Under the pieces are notes generated by a model. It was not told where the DNA came from. It searched no databases and saw only the letters and a list, made by a program, of their open reading frames with translations. Below are positions 1 through 6,516 of a stretch of DNA of 12,026 nt, in pieces. The position numbers and the translations under genes are program-made. The DNA is from Nanobdellota archaeon (GTDB lineage: Archaea > Nanobdellota > Nanobdellia > SCGC-AAA011-G17 > JAFCDX01): contig JAHIVQ010000083.1 of the NCBI GenBank assembly GCA_018816585.1, forward strand, positions 1 through 12,026, given 5' to 3'. Within the stretch, counting starts at the first letter, position 1; every line of letters starts with the position of its first letter.

Positions 1-90
1 CCATTCACACAAAAACCAAGAAAGCAGGAAGATCTTGATAATGCACTTGAAAAATCACTGGAGGAGGCTAGAAAATTACTTGGAAAATGA
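1..90 (+). CDS. C-terminal end of an unidentified protein (5' part outside window)
   Basis: Frame 1 is open from the window edge to a TGA at 88-90, giving 29 residues. The segment ends in a charged, amphipathic, probably helical stretch (EDLDNALEKSLEEARKLLGK). The stop overlaps the start of the next gene in an ATGA arrangement (ATG at 87-89), which is typical of translationally coupled operon genes. The GGAGGAGG run at 60-67 inside this gene is probably too far from the ATG at 87 to act as its ribosome binding site, but it could help reinitiation. Too little is present to name a family. Confidence 0.7.
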   Translation, partial: PFTQKPRKQEDLDNALEKSLEEARKLLGK

Positions 91-1286
91 AAAAAATATT
101 TTTAATTTTAGGTTTATTCTTATTTTTAATACCTTTTGCAAGCTCAGCTATTGAATTAAATAGAAATAATTATATTATTGGAGAGACTGTAGTTGCAAAA
201 CTTACATTTGAATATGCTCCGAATGAAATAAGCACAGAACATATTAATATATATGATGAATATGGTAAAAAAGTTTCAGTGCCATATTATGTTGTCAAAT
301 TTTCAGATTCATTATATTATGTTTATTTTACTATTCCTCAAAGCCTTTCACATAATTATTATCAGTTAGCTGTCGGACCTTATTTTTATGGTCTTGGTGG
401 AGTATTACAAAAAAATACTGATTATGCAGACATTAATATAATTAAAGGTAGAGATTTAATATTATCTATAGATCCTGGAGCAGCTGTAATAGATCTTGCA
501 AAACAGGATTATTTTTATTTGAATTTAAAAAACAATGGAAATAATGGCATTGATTTAAGTTTAAAACTTGTTGATGGAACCCTTAACTATAATAATTATA
601 AAATACAATCAGGTGACTCACTAAAAATAAAAGGAACTGTAGATAGTATTGGAGAAAAAACAATGCAGGTTGTTTATGGTTCAAGTGAGTATCTTATTCC
701 TGTACTTGTTATTGATACTAGAAATATTGTTGAAAAGGAAGCACCTGAAGTAAAACCAATAAATGCAATTAAGTTTACAAATGTAGAAAATAGTGTTAAT
801 GTAATTATTGAAAAAGGAGATATAATGACTGGTTCTTTAAGATTTGTAAACACCTGGACATCAAATATAAGCAATATTAAGTTAAGTCTTAGTGATGATT
901 TAAGTGAGGTAGTAAGATTAAGTGCAACAAGCTTTAGTTCTATAATGCCAAACGAGGTTAAGACTGTTACAATAACAGTAGATGGAAGTAATATACTAAA
1001 AGATTATACTGGAGAGGTAAGACTTACAGCTGATGGAGTAAGTGTTTCTTATCCTGTTTATATTCATTACCAGGAATCTGCTGTTCAAGAGCAACAAGAA
1101 GTTATTAGCACAGAAGAACCACCAGTTGCTACAACATCTGAAGAACAGGAGAAAGAAAAACAAATAGAAATGAAGACAGGTGTTTTCTTTGCAATAATAG
1201 TAATAATGTTTGTTATATTTATTATTGTTATTATCCTAATGAAATCAAGAAAATATAAACCAAAAGATTTTATTCTTTCTCGTTAA
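87..1286 (+). CDS. Secreted, C-terminally membrane-anchored beta-domain protein
   Basis: This 399-residue protein has a clear signal peptide (residues 1-20, Lys-Lys then a hydrophobic core, likely cleavage after SSA) and a single C-terminal transmembrane helix (about 365-385) followed by a short basic tail. The bulk should therefore face outward. The ectodomain reads as three beta-rich modules at about 22-120, 121-210 and 228-328. Each has alternating hydrophobic strands and Ig-like turns (for example LKNNGNNGIDLSLKL and LRFVNTWTSNISNIKLSLSD), similar to the Ig-like or NEW3-type repeats of archaeal surface proteins. An acidic Glu/Gln linker (330-362) joins the last module to the membrane. It starts by ATGA overlap with the upstream gene and overlaps the convergent gene's 3' end by 17 bp. 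The substrate or partner is unknown. A surface-structure, adhesion or export-accessory role is inference from architecture only. Confidence 0.8.
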   Translation: MKKIFLILGLFLFLIPFASSAIELNRNNYIIGETVVAKLTFEYAPNEISTEHINIYDEYGKKVSVPYYVVKFSDSLYYVYFTIPQSLSHNYYQLAVGPYFYGLGGVLQKNTDYADINIIKGRDLILSIDPGAAVIDLAKQDYFYLNLKNNGNNGIDLSLKLVDGTLNYNNYKIQSGDSLKIKGTVDSIGEKTMQVVYGSSEYLIPVLVIDTRNIVEKEAPEVKPINAIKFTNVENSVNVIIEKGDIMTGSLRFVNTWTSNISNIKLSLSDDLSEVVRLSATSFSSIMPNEVKTVTITVDGSNILKDYTGEVRLTADGVSVSYPVYIHYQESAVQEQQEVISTEEPPVATTSEEQEKEKQIEMKTGVFFAIIVIMFVIFIIVIILMKSRKYKPKDFILSR

Positions 1287-1674
1287 TTCCTTTTTCTTGT
1301 TTTAGTATTGTATTTTCTGCCTGTAAATTTTTAATGAACATTGTAAAATTATGCAATCTTGCAAGAACATCATTTAAGAAATCACTTAGGTCTGCTGAAT
1401 CATGATTTAGTTTTATTGGATCTATTATTTCTATTGATGAGGGCATGTAATTAAAACAGAAATCATTTAATGCTTTAAAATTGCTGATTTTAATCTCAAC
1501 TTCTGAAAAGGTGCTCCACATTTTCTTTACATTTTCAACAGGTGCAACAGTTTTGTTTATTATTTCTATATCTTTTTCCTTGCTTAGAGTATCCATTACC
1601 ATATCCATTGTATTTTTCACATGTTCCTCTGGAAAACCTGCGATTTCTATTATTGCTTTGGCTTTAATTTCCAT
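1270..1674 (-). CDS. Conserved archaeal protein of unknown function with C-terminal coiled coil
   Basis: This soluble protein of 134 residues has two alpha/beta halves. The N-terminal half (2-62) reads strand-helix-strand: KAKAIIEIAGFP, a helix at 16-32, then residues 33-62. The second half holds the signature NYMPSSIEIIDP at 75-86, followed by a long helix (96-128) with heptad-like Leu/Ile spacing that suggests a coiled coil or oligomerisation. I recognise the MPSSIEI...FLNDVLARLH pattern as a family common in archaeal genomes without an assigned function, but I cannot name it. I considered the KEOPS subunit Pcc1, which is also a small alpha/beta protein. This protein is longer and I do not see a convincing Pcc1 match. 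It is the last gene of the minus-strand unit, starting 11 nt inside the lamin-tail gene, so its translation is probably coupled. Its 3' end overlaps the convergent gene. Confidence 0.75.
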   Translation of the reverse strand: MEIKAKAIIEIAGFPEEHVKNTMDMVMDTLSKEKDIEIINKTVAPVENVKKMWSTFSEVEIKISNFKALNDFCFNYMPSSIEIIDPIKLNHDSADLSDFLNDVLARLHNFTMFIKNLQAENTILKQEKGINEKE

Positions 1675-2761
1675 CTTTCTTTTTAATTAGTAAATATATA
1701 ACTACTAATATTAATAAAAAACAAAAAAGATATAAAGCTAACCTTTCTGCTTTTTTATCTGATGATTCATATACAATATTTCCTGTAATTTGTGCTTCAT
1801 CGTTAATATTTTCTTTTATATTATTTATTTCTTGTTTAGTGTCATTTTCTATTATTATCTCTTCATTATTTATATCTTCAGTACCACAAAGTTCATGGTT
1901 ATTTAGTATTTCTATTTCTTGCGATAATTCTTTTTCAAGTCCACTAATAAAAATATAATATTTTCCCTCTTCATATCTATCATTACAGTTATCTTTAAGC
2001 TTTAGCGAATAAATAAAAGTATAATTAGTATACTTTTTTAGTGCGTGCTCTGATAACTTGTCAGTTATTTTTGTGTTATTGTCTTTTCCTATAAAAAAAT
2101 AAACTGCATACTTTGCTGTTGAACCCCTGTAAACACTGACTTCAATAGAGATATTATTCCCAAATTTTATATTATCTGGAATATTATTTATTTCTATATT
2201 TGAATCTTGATTTAAATCAGGTGTTTCTGTTTCTTCTGTTGTATTTTCTGTATCTGCTATCTCAGTTTCTTTTGGGATTTCTTTTACAGAATTTTCATAA
2301 CCAGGGGTTCCATTTATGTCAAGAGATTTGTAATAATTTCCATCAAAATATTCAATAGAATAACCTTCTGTTATCTTAAATAATTGTAGTGAAGATACTT
2401 CATTTTTTTCTGAATCATAAAGTATTATTTTATCACTATCACTTAATCCATTTCCTATAGCAGCGCCAGCAGAATATAGTGCAACATTTTCAGGAATATT
2501 TAGTATATAACCAGTTTCAACAATTAATGCATAGTTAGAACTTACATTATTTATTTTTACTAATTTATCTTCTGAATCTCCATCTGAAATAGTATAATTT
2601 CCAATATCTGTTGGTTCATCAGAATATATTTCAACAAATTCCTTATAATTATCCTTGCCTTTTGGATTATATATAACCTCGTTTATTCTTGTTTCAGCAA
2701 GGACTTGTATAGAGAATAGTATTACAATAAAACTAATCAAATATACCTTGTATTTTAGCAT
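1664..2761 (-). CDS. Lamin-tail-domain (LTD) surface protein with C-terminal membrane anchor
   Basis: The protein has 365 residues. A signal peptide (1-22, likely cleavage after VLA) is followed by a lamin-tail domain at about 23-157. Its marks are the opening INEVIYNPKGKDNYKEFVEI, the central IGNYTISDGD, and the closing GTPGYEN, which matches the usual TPG.xN end of LTD domains. After an acidic Thr/Glu linker (160-190) comes a second beta domain (about 190-287) with two cysteines (C259, C292) that could pair outside the cell. An acidic linker, the tetrapeptide ITGN (325-328), a TM helix (340-359) and a short KKKDGN tail complete it. LTD domains are known from secreted prokaryotic proteins, often near nucleases or surface structures, but no activity is implied here. 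The start overlaps the end of amrS by 29 nt with no visible Shine-Dalgarno site, so translational coupling is likely. Confidence 0.85.
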   Translation of the reverse strand: MLKYKVYLISFIVILFSIQVLAETRINEVIYNPKGKDNYKEFVEIYSDEPTDIGNYTISDGDSEDKLVKINNVSSNYALIVETGYILNIPENVALYSAGAAIGNGLSDSDKIILYDSEKNEVSSLQLFKITEGYSIEYFDGNYYKSLDINGTPGYENSVKEIPKETEIADTENTTEETETPDLNQDSNIEINNIPDNIKFGNNISIEVSVYRGSTAKYAVYFFIGKDNNTKITDKLSEHALKKYTNYTFIYSLKLKDNCNDRYEEGKYYIFISGLEKELSQEIEILNNHELCGTEDINNEEIIIENDTKQEINNIKENINDEAQITGNIVYESSDKKAERLALYLFCFLLILVVIYLLIKKKDGN

Positions 2762-3737
2762 TACAATTATAACAATAATTATGCTTTATATTATTTTTTA
2801 TTATAGAATATCCATATCTTTCTATAAGAATCTTACTGCATTTATAACAATAAGTATTTTCATGCTCATTTTTTATATTTCCAAGATAAATATACCTTAA
2901 ACCATTCTTTTTTGCTATTTTGTATGCGCTTTCAAGTGTTTTTTTTGGTGTTTCTGGTTTGTTTAACATTTTATGCATCGGAAAGAATCTTGAAAAATGC
3001 AATGGAACATTAACCCCTAAATTAGTTTTAATCCATTTTGTCATTCTGTCAATTTCTTTTAAGTTATCATTTAATTTTGGTATTATAAGATTTGTAATCT
3101 CAAGCCAGACTTTATTTTTCTTTAGTATCTTTAATGTATTTAGAACTGGTTTTAATTTTCCTAAGCAATTTTTCTTGTAAAACTCTTCTGTAAATCCCTT
3201 TAAATCAATATTTGCTGCATCAAGGTATTTTATTAATTCCTTTAATGGCTTTTCATTTATGTAACCATTGGAAATAATTATATTTTTTATACCTTGTTTT
3301 TTAGCTAATTTTGCTGTATCTAAAACATATTCATAAAAAGCTGTCGGTTCAGTGTATGTATAAGATATAGATTTACAATTATTTTCTTTTGCCATTTTTA
3401 CAATCTTTTTTGGTTTTATTATATTTACAGGAAAATCCTCAGGACTTTTTTGTGCGATTTCAGCATTCTGACAGAATAAACATTTTAAAGTACAACCTAC
3501 TGTTCCTATTGAAAATGTTTTAGTTCCAGGCAAAAAATGATAAAGGGGCTTTTTTTCTATTGGATCAATGCTTATTGCAACTGGTCTTTCATAAGATAAA
3601 GAAATTAGTTTTCCCCTAATATTTTTTCTTGCAAGACACTTTCCAAGTTCATTTTCTTTTATAACACAAAAATTAGGGCATAAATAACACTGAACAATTT
3701 TATTCTTTAATTTTTTATAGAATAATGCTTCTTTCAT
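2733..3737 (-). CDS. amrS: AmmeMemoRadiSam-system radical SAM enzyme (AmrS)
   Basis: This 334-residue cytoplasmic radical SAM protein carries the 4Fe-4S motif CTLKCLFC (C82, C86, C89). A cysteine-rich N-terminus (C17, C20, C24, C34) precedes it, with the family-typical stretch RPVAISIDPIEKKPLYHFLPG and the SYTYTEPTAFYEY segment. A C-terminal zinc-ribbon-like pair, CYKC (297-300) and CYNC (322-325), closes the chain. The order matches AmrS, the partner of AMMECR1 (AmrA) and Memo (AmrB), a widespread trio whose reaction is not settled as far as I know. Neither partner is in this window. I chose the ATG at 3737, whose A is the last base of the upstream TGA stop (TGATG). A TTG at 3776 would add 13 residues inside the previous gene and is less likely. 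Its last 29 nt overlap the LTD gene. Confidence 0.9.
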   Translation of the reverse strand: MKEALFYKKLKNKIVQCYLCPNFCVIKENELGKCLARKNIRGKLISLSYERPVAISIDPIEKKPLYHFLPGTKTFSIGTVGCTLKCLFCQNAEIAQKSPEDFPVNIIKPKKIVKMAKENNCKSISYTYTEPTAFYEYVLDTAKLAKKQGIKNIIISNGYINEKPLKELIKYLDAANIDLKGFTEEFYKKNCLGKLKPVLNTLKILKKNKVWLEITNLIIPKLNDNLKEIDRMTKWIKTNLGVNVPLHFSRFFPMHKMLNKPETPKKTLESAYKIAKKNGLRYIYLGNIKNEHENTYCYKCSKILIERYGYSIIKNNIKHNYCYNCNAKIQGIFD

Positions 3738-4114
3738 CACATGGAATTTCTTATAATATCTTTTATTCCTTTCCAACGTTTTCCTTCTTCTTTAAATTGC
3801 TTCTGCAATTCATTCTTTAATTTTTTAATTATATCTCTTGAAACTGCAGTAATATCCATATCATAGGATTCAGCGCTTATTATTTTTGAAGGTCCTTCTA
3901 TTCTTGAGTGTATTGAATATTTTTTTGTTTTGCCTTTGTCATGAATTTTTACATTGACAGATAAGTCCATTGTATTATTTCCATATAATCTATGAATCTT
4001 TTCATATTCATTCTCAAAAATATTTTTCAGTTTTGTCTGGTCAATCAAATTTAATTCTTTTAAGCCAGAATACTTTACTATATTTTTAATCCCTCTTTGT
4101 GTTAAATCTATCAT
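3737..4114 (-). CDS. Putative ribosome hibernation factor-like protein (HPF/RaiA-like fold)
   Basis: This protein has 125 residues and no signal peptide or TM segment. From residue 27 on, the predicted order is helix (27-44), three strands (49-57, 64-73, 76-83) and a long C-terminal helix (86-109). That is the alpha-beta-beta-beta-alpha layout of the HPF/RaiA (sigma-54 modulation, S30EA) domain. Recalled by eye, the stretch IISAESYDMDITAVSRDIIK lines up with E. coli HPF ASAEGQDMYAAIDGLIDKL, and the following KLKNELQKQFK with the basic end of that helix. The N-terminal 20 residues are extra. Hibernation factors bind the 30S decoding region to store inactive ribosomes; that role is inferred here. 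It sits 11 nt after hjc, with a weak AGAGAGA purine tract (4121-4127) ahead of the ATG, and its TGA overlaps the amrS start. Alternatively it is an unrelated small RNA-binding alpha/beta protein. Confidence 0.6.
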   Translation of the reverse strand: MIDLTQRGIKNIVKYSGLKELNLIDQTKLKNIFENEYEKIHRLYGNNTMDLSVNVKIHDKGKTKKYSIHSRIEGPSKIISAESYDMDITAVSRDIIKKLKNELQKQFKEEGKRWKGIKDIIRNSM

Positions 4115-4125
4115 ATTATATCTCT

Positions 4126-4512
4126 CTATTTAATTAGTTTATTGAAATTTAAACCTTTCTTTTTTAACTCTTCAAGTGAAATATTAAAATAACCTGATTT
4201 TGTCTTGCCAAGTTTATGAGGTTCTATAAAAAACCAACCTATATTATCAAATCTTATACCTAACCATGCTTCTGCTTTAAAGCTTTTTGAGAATTCTTTT
4301 AATTCTTTTATTTCTTGTTCCTTAAAGTATTTATTTTCTGAGCTTAAAGATTTACATTCTATTGCTAAAATTCTTCCGTCTTTTGCAGCAATTAAATCAG
4401 GATTTGGGATTCCTATTGAACCTGAACCAGCTGAGCGCATGATATTAAATTTTTTAGAATATAACATATGAAGTAATTCACGCTCTGCGCGAGTTCCTTT
4501 AGATTTTGACAT
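4126..4512 (-). CDS. hjc: Holliday junction resolvase Hjc
   Basis: This 128-residue member of the archaeal Hjc family cleaves four-way DNA junctions during recombination and fork repair. It has the PD-(D/E)xK-type nuclease core: E10 in GTRAERE, R27 in MRSAGSGS, D39 in NPDLIA, and E52/K54 in IECK. These match the catalytic E9, D33, E46 and K48 of Pyrococcus Hjc as I recall them. The segment LGIRFDNIGWFFIEP (84-98) is the usual strand-turn-strand near the end of the fold. Length is typical (about 120-135). It is the first gene of the minus-strand unit and its ATG lies about 25 bp from the centre of a TATA box, so it is probably leaderless. It is the only DNA-repair gene in the unit. Confidence 0.93.
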   Translation of the reverse strand: MSKSKGTRAERELLHMLYSKKFNIMRSAGSGSIGIPNPDLIAAKDGRILAIECKSLSSENKYFKEQEIKELKEFSKSFKAEAWLGIRFDNIGWFFIEPHKLGKTKSGYFNISLEELKKKGLNFNKLIK

Positions 4513-4530
4513 ATTTTAAATAAAAATTTC

Positions 4531-4543
4531 TATATTTATATAC
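4531..4543 (-). promoter_or_regulatory. TATA box for the hjc-led operon
   Basis: On the minus strand this reads GTATATAAATATA, centred near 4537. It is 25 bp from the hjc ATG (4512), which places the transcription start at or next to the start codon (leaderless mRNA). No other clear promoter is visible inside the five downstream genes, so it may serve the whole unit. Confidence 0.7.
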
Positions 4544-4550
4544 TTTATCA

Positions 4551-4580
4551 ATAAAAAAAATAAAAAAGAAGAAGAAAAAT
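4551..4580 (-). terminator. Poly-T terminator after the histone-fold gene
   Basis: Directly after the TAA of the histone-fold gene the minus strand runs ATTTTTCTTCTTCTTTTTTA and then TTTTTTTATT. Archaeal RNA polymerase terminates at such T-rich non-template tracts without needing a hairpin. It ends just before the hjc promoter, separating the two units. Confidence 0.75.
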
Positions 4581-4751
4581 TTACAAGTCTTTTGGCTGAA
4601 TTGTCTTTCTGTTGTTTTCCTTTGCTCTTTCAACAGCCTGATTGATCATTTCCTCAACCTTTTTGCTTAAAGCATCAGCAAAATCACTTGCTACATTCAT
4701 GCCTTTTGCAGCATCTTTTATCTTTGATCTTACTACCAGTATTTCACTCAT
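4581..4751 (-). CDS. Short histone-fold DNA-binding protein lacking helix 3
   Basis: The gene encodes 56 residues, beginning MSEILVVRSKIKDAAKGMNV. A short helix (about 7-16) is followed by a loop, a long central helix (about 22-46, SDFADALSKKVEEMINQAVE) and the loop NNRKTIQPKDL at the C-terminus. In archaeal histones the equivalent segment, GRKTIKAEDIE, is loop 2 leading into helix 3. Here the chain stops where helix 3 should begin, so this is a helix-3-truncated histone. It fits the DUF1931-like or face-to-face histone group, which is common in archaea. Expected roles are DNA binding and multimer formation through the long helix. It is monocistronic, with its own TATA box, a leader of about 50 nt, the strongest Shine-Dalgarno site in the window and a poly-T terminator, all consistent with high expression. 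Other DNA-binding partners of the family are not visible here. Confidence 0.85.
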   Translation of the reverse strand: MSEILVVRSKIKDAAKGMNVASDFADALSKKVEEMINQAVERAKENNRKTIQPKDL

Positions 4752-4760
4752 TTTTTTTAA

Positions 4761-4766
4761 CCTCCC
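4761..4766 (-). promoter_or_regulatory. Strong Shine-Dalgarno site of the histone-fold gene
   Basis: The minus strand reads AAGGGAGGTTAAAAAAAATG. GGGAGG lies 9 nt before the ATG. This is the best ribosome binding site in the window and contrasts with the leaderless genes around it. It fixes the start at 4751. Confidence 0.85.
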
Positions 4767-4774
4767 TTAAAACA

Positions 4775-4787
4775 GGCTTTTTAAGCC
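4775..4787 (-). promoter_or_regulatory. Small hairpin in the histone-fold gene leader
   Basis: The minus strand contains GGCTT-AAA-AAGCC, a perfect 5-bp stem with a 3-nt loop. It starts 8 nt upstream of the Shine-Dalgarno site within the predicted untranslated leader. It could stabilise the mRNA or present the ribosome binding site. The stem is short, and function is inference. Confidence 0.4.
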
Positions 4788-4825
4788 CAAATTTCCTTAT
4801 TTTTGATATTTAACATAAATTATAC

Positions 4826-4835
4826 TATTTAAAGC
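4826..4835 (-). promoter_or_regulatory. TATA box of the histone-fold gene
   Basis: The minus strand reads GCTTTAAATA, close to the archaeal box A TTTAWATA. It predicts a transcription start near 4805 and so a 5' leader of about 50 nt, which holds the hairpin and the Shine-Dalgarno site. A weaker CTTAAAAAG overlapping the hairpin is an alternative but would leave little room for the ribosome binding site. Confidence 0.6.
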
Positions 4836-4865
4836 TTTTTATAATATTAATTTACTAGAAAGTAA

Positions 4866-6464
4866 TCATATTTTTTTAATCATTTCAATTACTTTTTCTC
4901 TTCCAATAGTAAGAATGAATGAAGCTAATCTTGGCCCTTTTTCTTTGTTTATCAATAATCTGTAACATATTTTAAAGAATTCTTTTGGTTCTATATCTGA
5001 TTCTTTTGAAATATTATATATTTCTTCTGCTAATTTCTCTTCAGTATATTTATTTTCGAGTCTCTTAGCAAATAATTTTAATGCTTTTTCTTCTTTATCA
5101 TTAAATTTAGTATTTATCTCACTTTGAATTTCAAATTTCATTTCATCTGGAGCATATTTATTTACCCAATTATGAGCTAAATCTATTCTCTTCTTAATTA
5201 ATTCTAAATCTGATTCATTAACATTTTCTAAATGACCTAATTCTTTTAATTTTTTAATAATTGTTTCTTTGTCAAATAACTGGGATAATGTAGCTAAAAA
5301 TTTATAATCAATCCTTTTCGGGCATTTTTTTGGTATTTTATGCATACACAATTCATACATTCTTTTATAATTCTCTTCTCTGTTTTCAGATCTTGCTTTT
5401 TCTATATCAAAATAAACTTTTTCAGCAAAATCAAATTCATCTACTAATTGAAAAATCCTATTTAATTCTAAATCACGCTGTTTTTCTGGTCTTTTTACAT
5501 AAAAGAATAATAATATTTCTGGTTCTATAATTTTTAGCATATCTTCTACAACAAAAACATCTCCTTTAGAAGCGCTCATTTTCTTACCATCAACTAAGAA
5601 AAATTCATATACAAATGGTATTGGTGGCTCTTTTTTAAAAATTCTATTCATTATCTCAACTAAACTTTTCCATGAACCTTCCCAATGGTCTTTCCCCATA
5701 GGTTCATAAGTTGTATTAAAGATGCACATTAATGCAGGCCATTCAAATCTCCATTGCAATTTTCCTTCTGAAAAAGAAACTTCTCCTTCAAAACCACACC
5801 CTTCCGCAATTTTTTCTTTTATCATTTTTCCTAGACATTTGAAATGAACTGTTTTTTTCTTTAAATCAAACGAATCTATATTTGCATATCTTCCACATTT
5901 TGGGCAAATAGCATCAAAAGGGATATAATTTTCCTTTTTCGTCTGCTGAAATTCACTTACTATTTTGCTTGCTTCTTTTATATTTTTAAATATTTCAATA
6001 ATATATTGTTCAAACTTTCCTTCTCTGTAAAGCTGATCAACAGAGTATAATTTAGGATTCATTCCAAGTTCATTAACCCCATGTATCCAAACTTTTGTGA
6101 AATGTTCACTCCAGCTATTACAACATTTGAATGGGTCTGGAATTCTACAATAAGGCATACCCATATATTTATCAAAATCAAAAATTTTAGAATCATGCCA
6201 TTTTCCTTTTAAATCCATTATTTTTTTAGGAACTTCTTTCATCGGGTCGCGATCATCAGATGTATGTACAAAAGTACATTCTTGTTTTTGTTCGATAAGT
6301 GATTTATATACAAAGAATGCTCTTGCAACGTCATTAAGGTTACCTATATGCTTTCCTCCAGATGGAGTTTGCTGACATTTTATATTTGGAATTATATTTT
6401 CTTTTTTAGATCTCTCAATTACTTTTTTTGCTAATTGATCTGCCCAAAAATTAATAGTTTCCAT
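4866..6464 (-). CDS. lysS: Lysyl-tRNA synthetase, class I
   Basis: This 532-residue enzyme activates lysine with ATP and charges tRNA-Lys. It is the class I form typical of most archaea (and some bacteria such as spirochaetes), unrelated to the class II enzyme. It shows the HIGN version of the HIGH motif (39-42, in GGKHIGNLND) and KMSAS (295-299, in GKKMSASKGD). A zinc-binding insertion has CPKC at 187-190 with partner cysteines C210 and C223. The C-terminal third is a helical anticodon-binding domain ending in GPRLASFILTIGREKVIEMI. I placed the start at the ATG at 6464 (METINFW). The frame is open back to 6548, but the additional 28 residues are hydrophobic, unlike the family, and would overlap the divergent gene. 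The chosen ATG is 26.5 bp from the shared TATA centre, so the mRNA is probably leaderless. Confidence 0.95.
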   Translation of the reverse strand: METINFWADQLAKKVIERSKKENIIPNIKCQQTPSGGKHIGNLNDVARAFFVYKSLIEQKQECTFVHTSDDRDPMKEVPKKIMDLKGKWHDSKIFDFDKYMGMPYCRIPDPFKCCNSWSEHFTKVWIHGVNELGMNPKLYSVDQLYREGKFEQYIIEIFKNIKEASKIVSEFQQTKKENYIPFDAICPKCGRYANIDSFDLKKKTVHFKCLGKMIKEKIAEGCGFEGEVSFSEGKLQWRFEWPALMCIFNTTYEPMGKDHWEGSWKSLVEIMNRIFKKEPPIPFVYEFFLVDGKKMSASKGDVFVVEDMLKIIEPEILLFFYVKRPEKQRDLELNRIFQLVDEFDFAEKVYFDIEKARSENREENYKRMYELCMHKIPKKCPKRIDYKFLATLSQLFDKETIIKKLKELGHLENVNESDLELIKKRIDLAHNWVNKYAPDEMKFEIQSEINTKFNDKEEKALKLFAKRLENKYTEEKLAEEIYNISKESDIEPKEFFKICYRLLINKEKGPRLASFILTIGREKVIEMIKKI

Positions 6465-6480
6465 TAAATAAATATAAATC

Positions 6481-6500
6481 AAAGGATATATAAATCTTAT
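6481..6500. promoter_or_regulatory. Shared bidirectional TATA box between lysS and the GT4 gene
   Basis: The core TATATAAA (6487-6494 on +) reads TTTATATA on the minus strand, a perfect archaeal box A. Its centre, 6490.5, lies exactly 26.5 bp from the lysS ATG (6464) and 26.5 bp from the GT4 ATG (6517). A purine-rich BRE-like sequence flanks each side: AAAGGA (6481-6486) for the + direction and ATAAGA (6495-6500, minus strand) for lysS. No second TATA box of similar quality is correctly placed for either gene. Confidence 0.75.
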
Positions 6501-6516
6501 TAGAATTTTATGTAAA

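Noticed and set aside
1270..1674. KEOPS subunit Pcc1
   Set aside because: Too long, with a coiled-coil C-terminus and no convincing Pcc1 motif. Left as unknown.
1481..1690. Open frames antisense to the minus-strand genes (also at 2655-2900, 2920-3180, 5330-5530, 11709-11909) and antisense to the + strand gene (674-874)
   Set aside because: They lie wholly or almost wholly opposite well-supported genes, have skewed Ile/Phe/Ser-rich composition, and lack a family signature or promoter. They are shadows of AT-rich coding DNA.
3738..3776. TTG start for amrS at 3776
   Set aside because: It adds 13 residues inside the previous gene. The TGATG junction at 3737 is a classical coupled start.
4551..4580. 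The A/T-rich low-complexity run as a replication origin element
   Set aside because: No repeated origin-recognition-box pattern or Cdc6/Orc1 gene nearby. Its position right after a stop codon fits a poly-T terminator.
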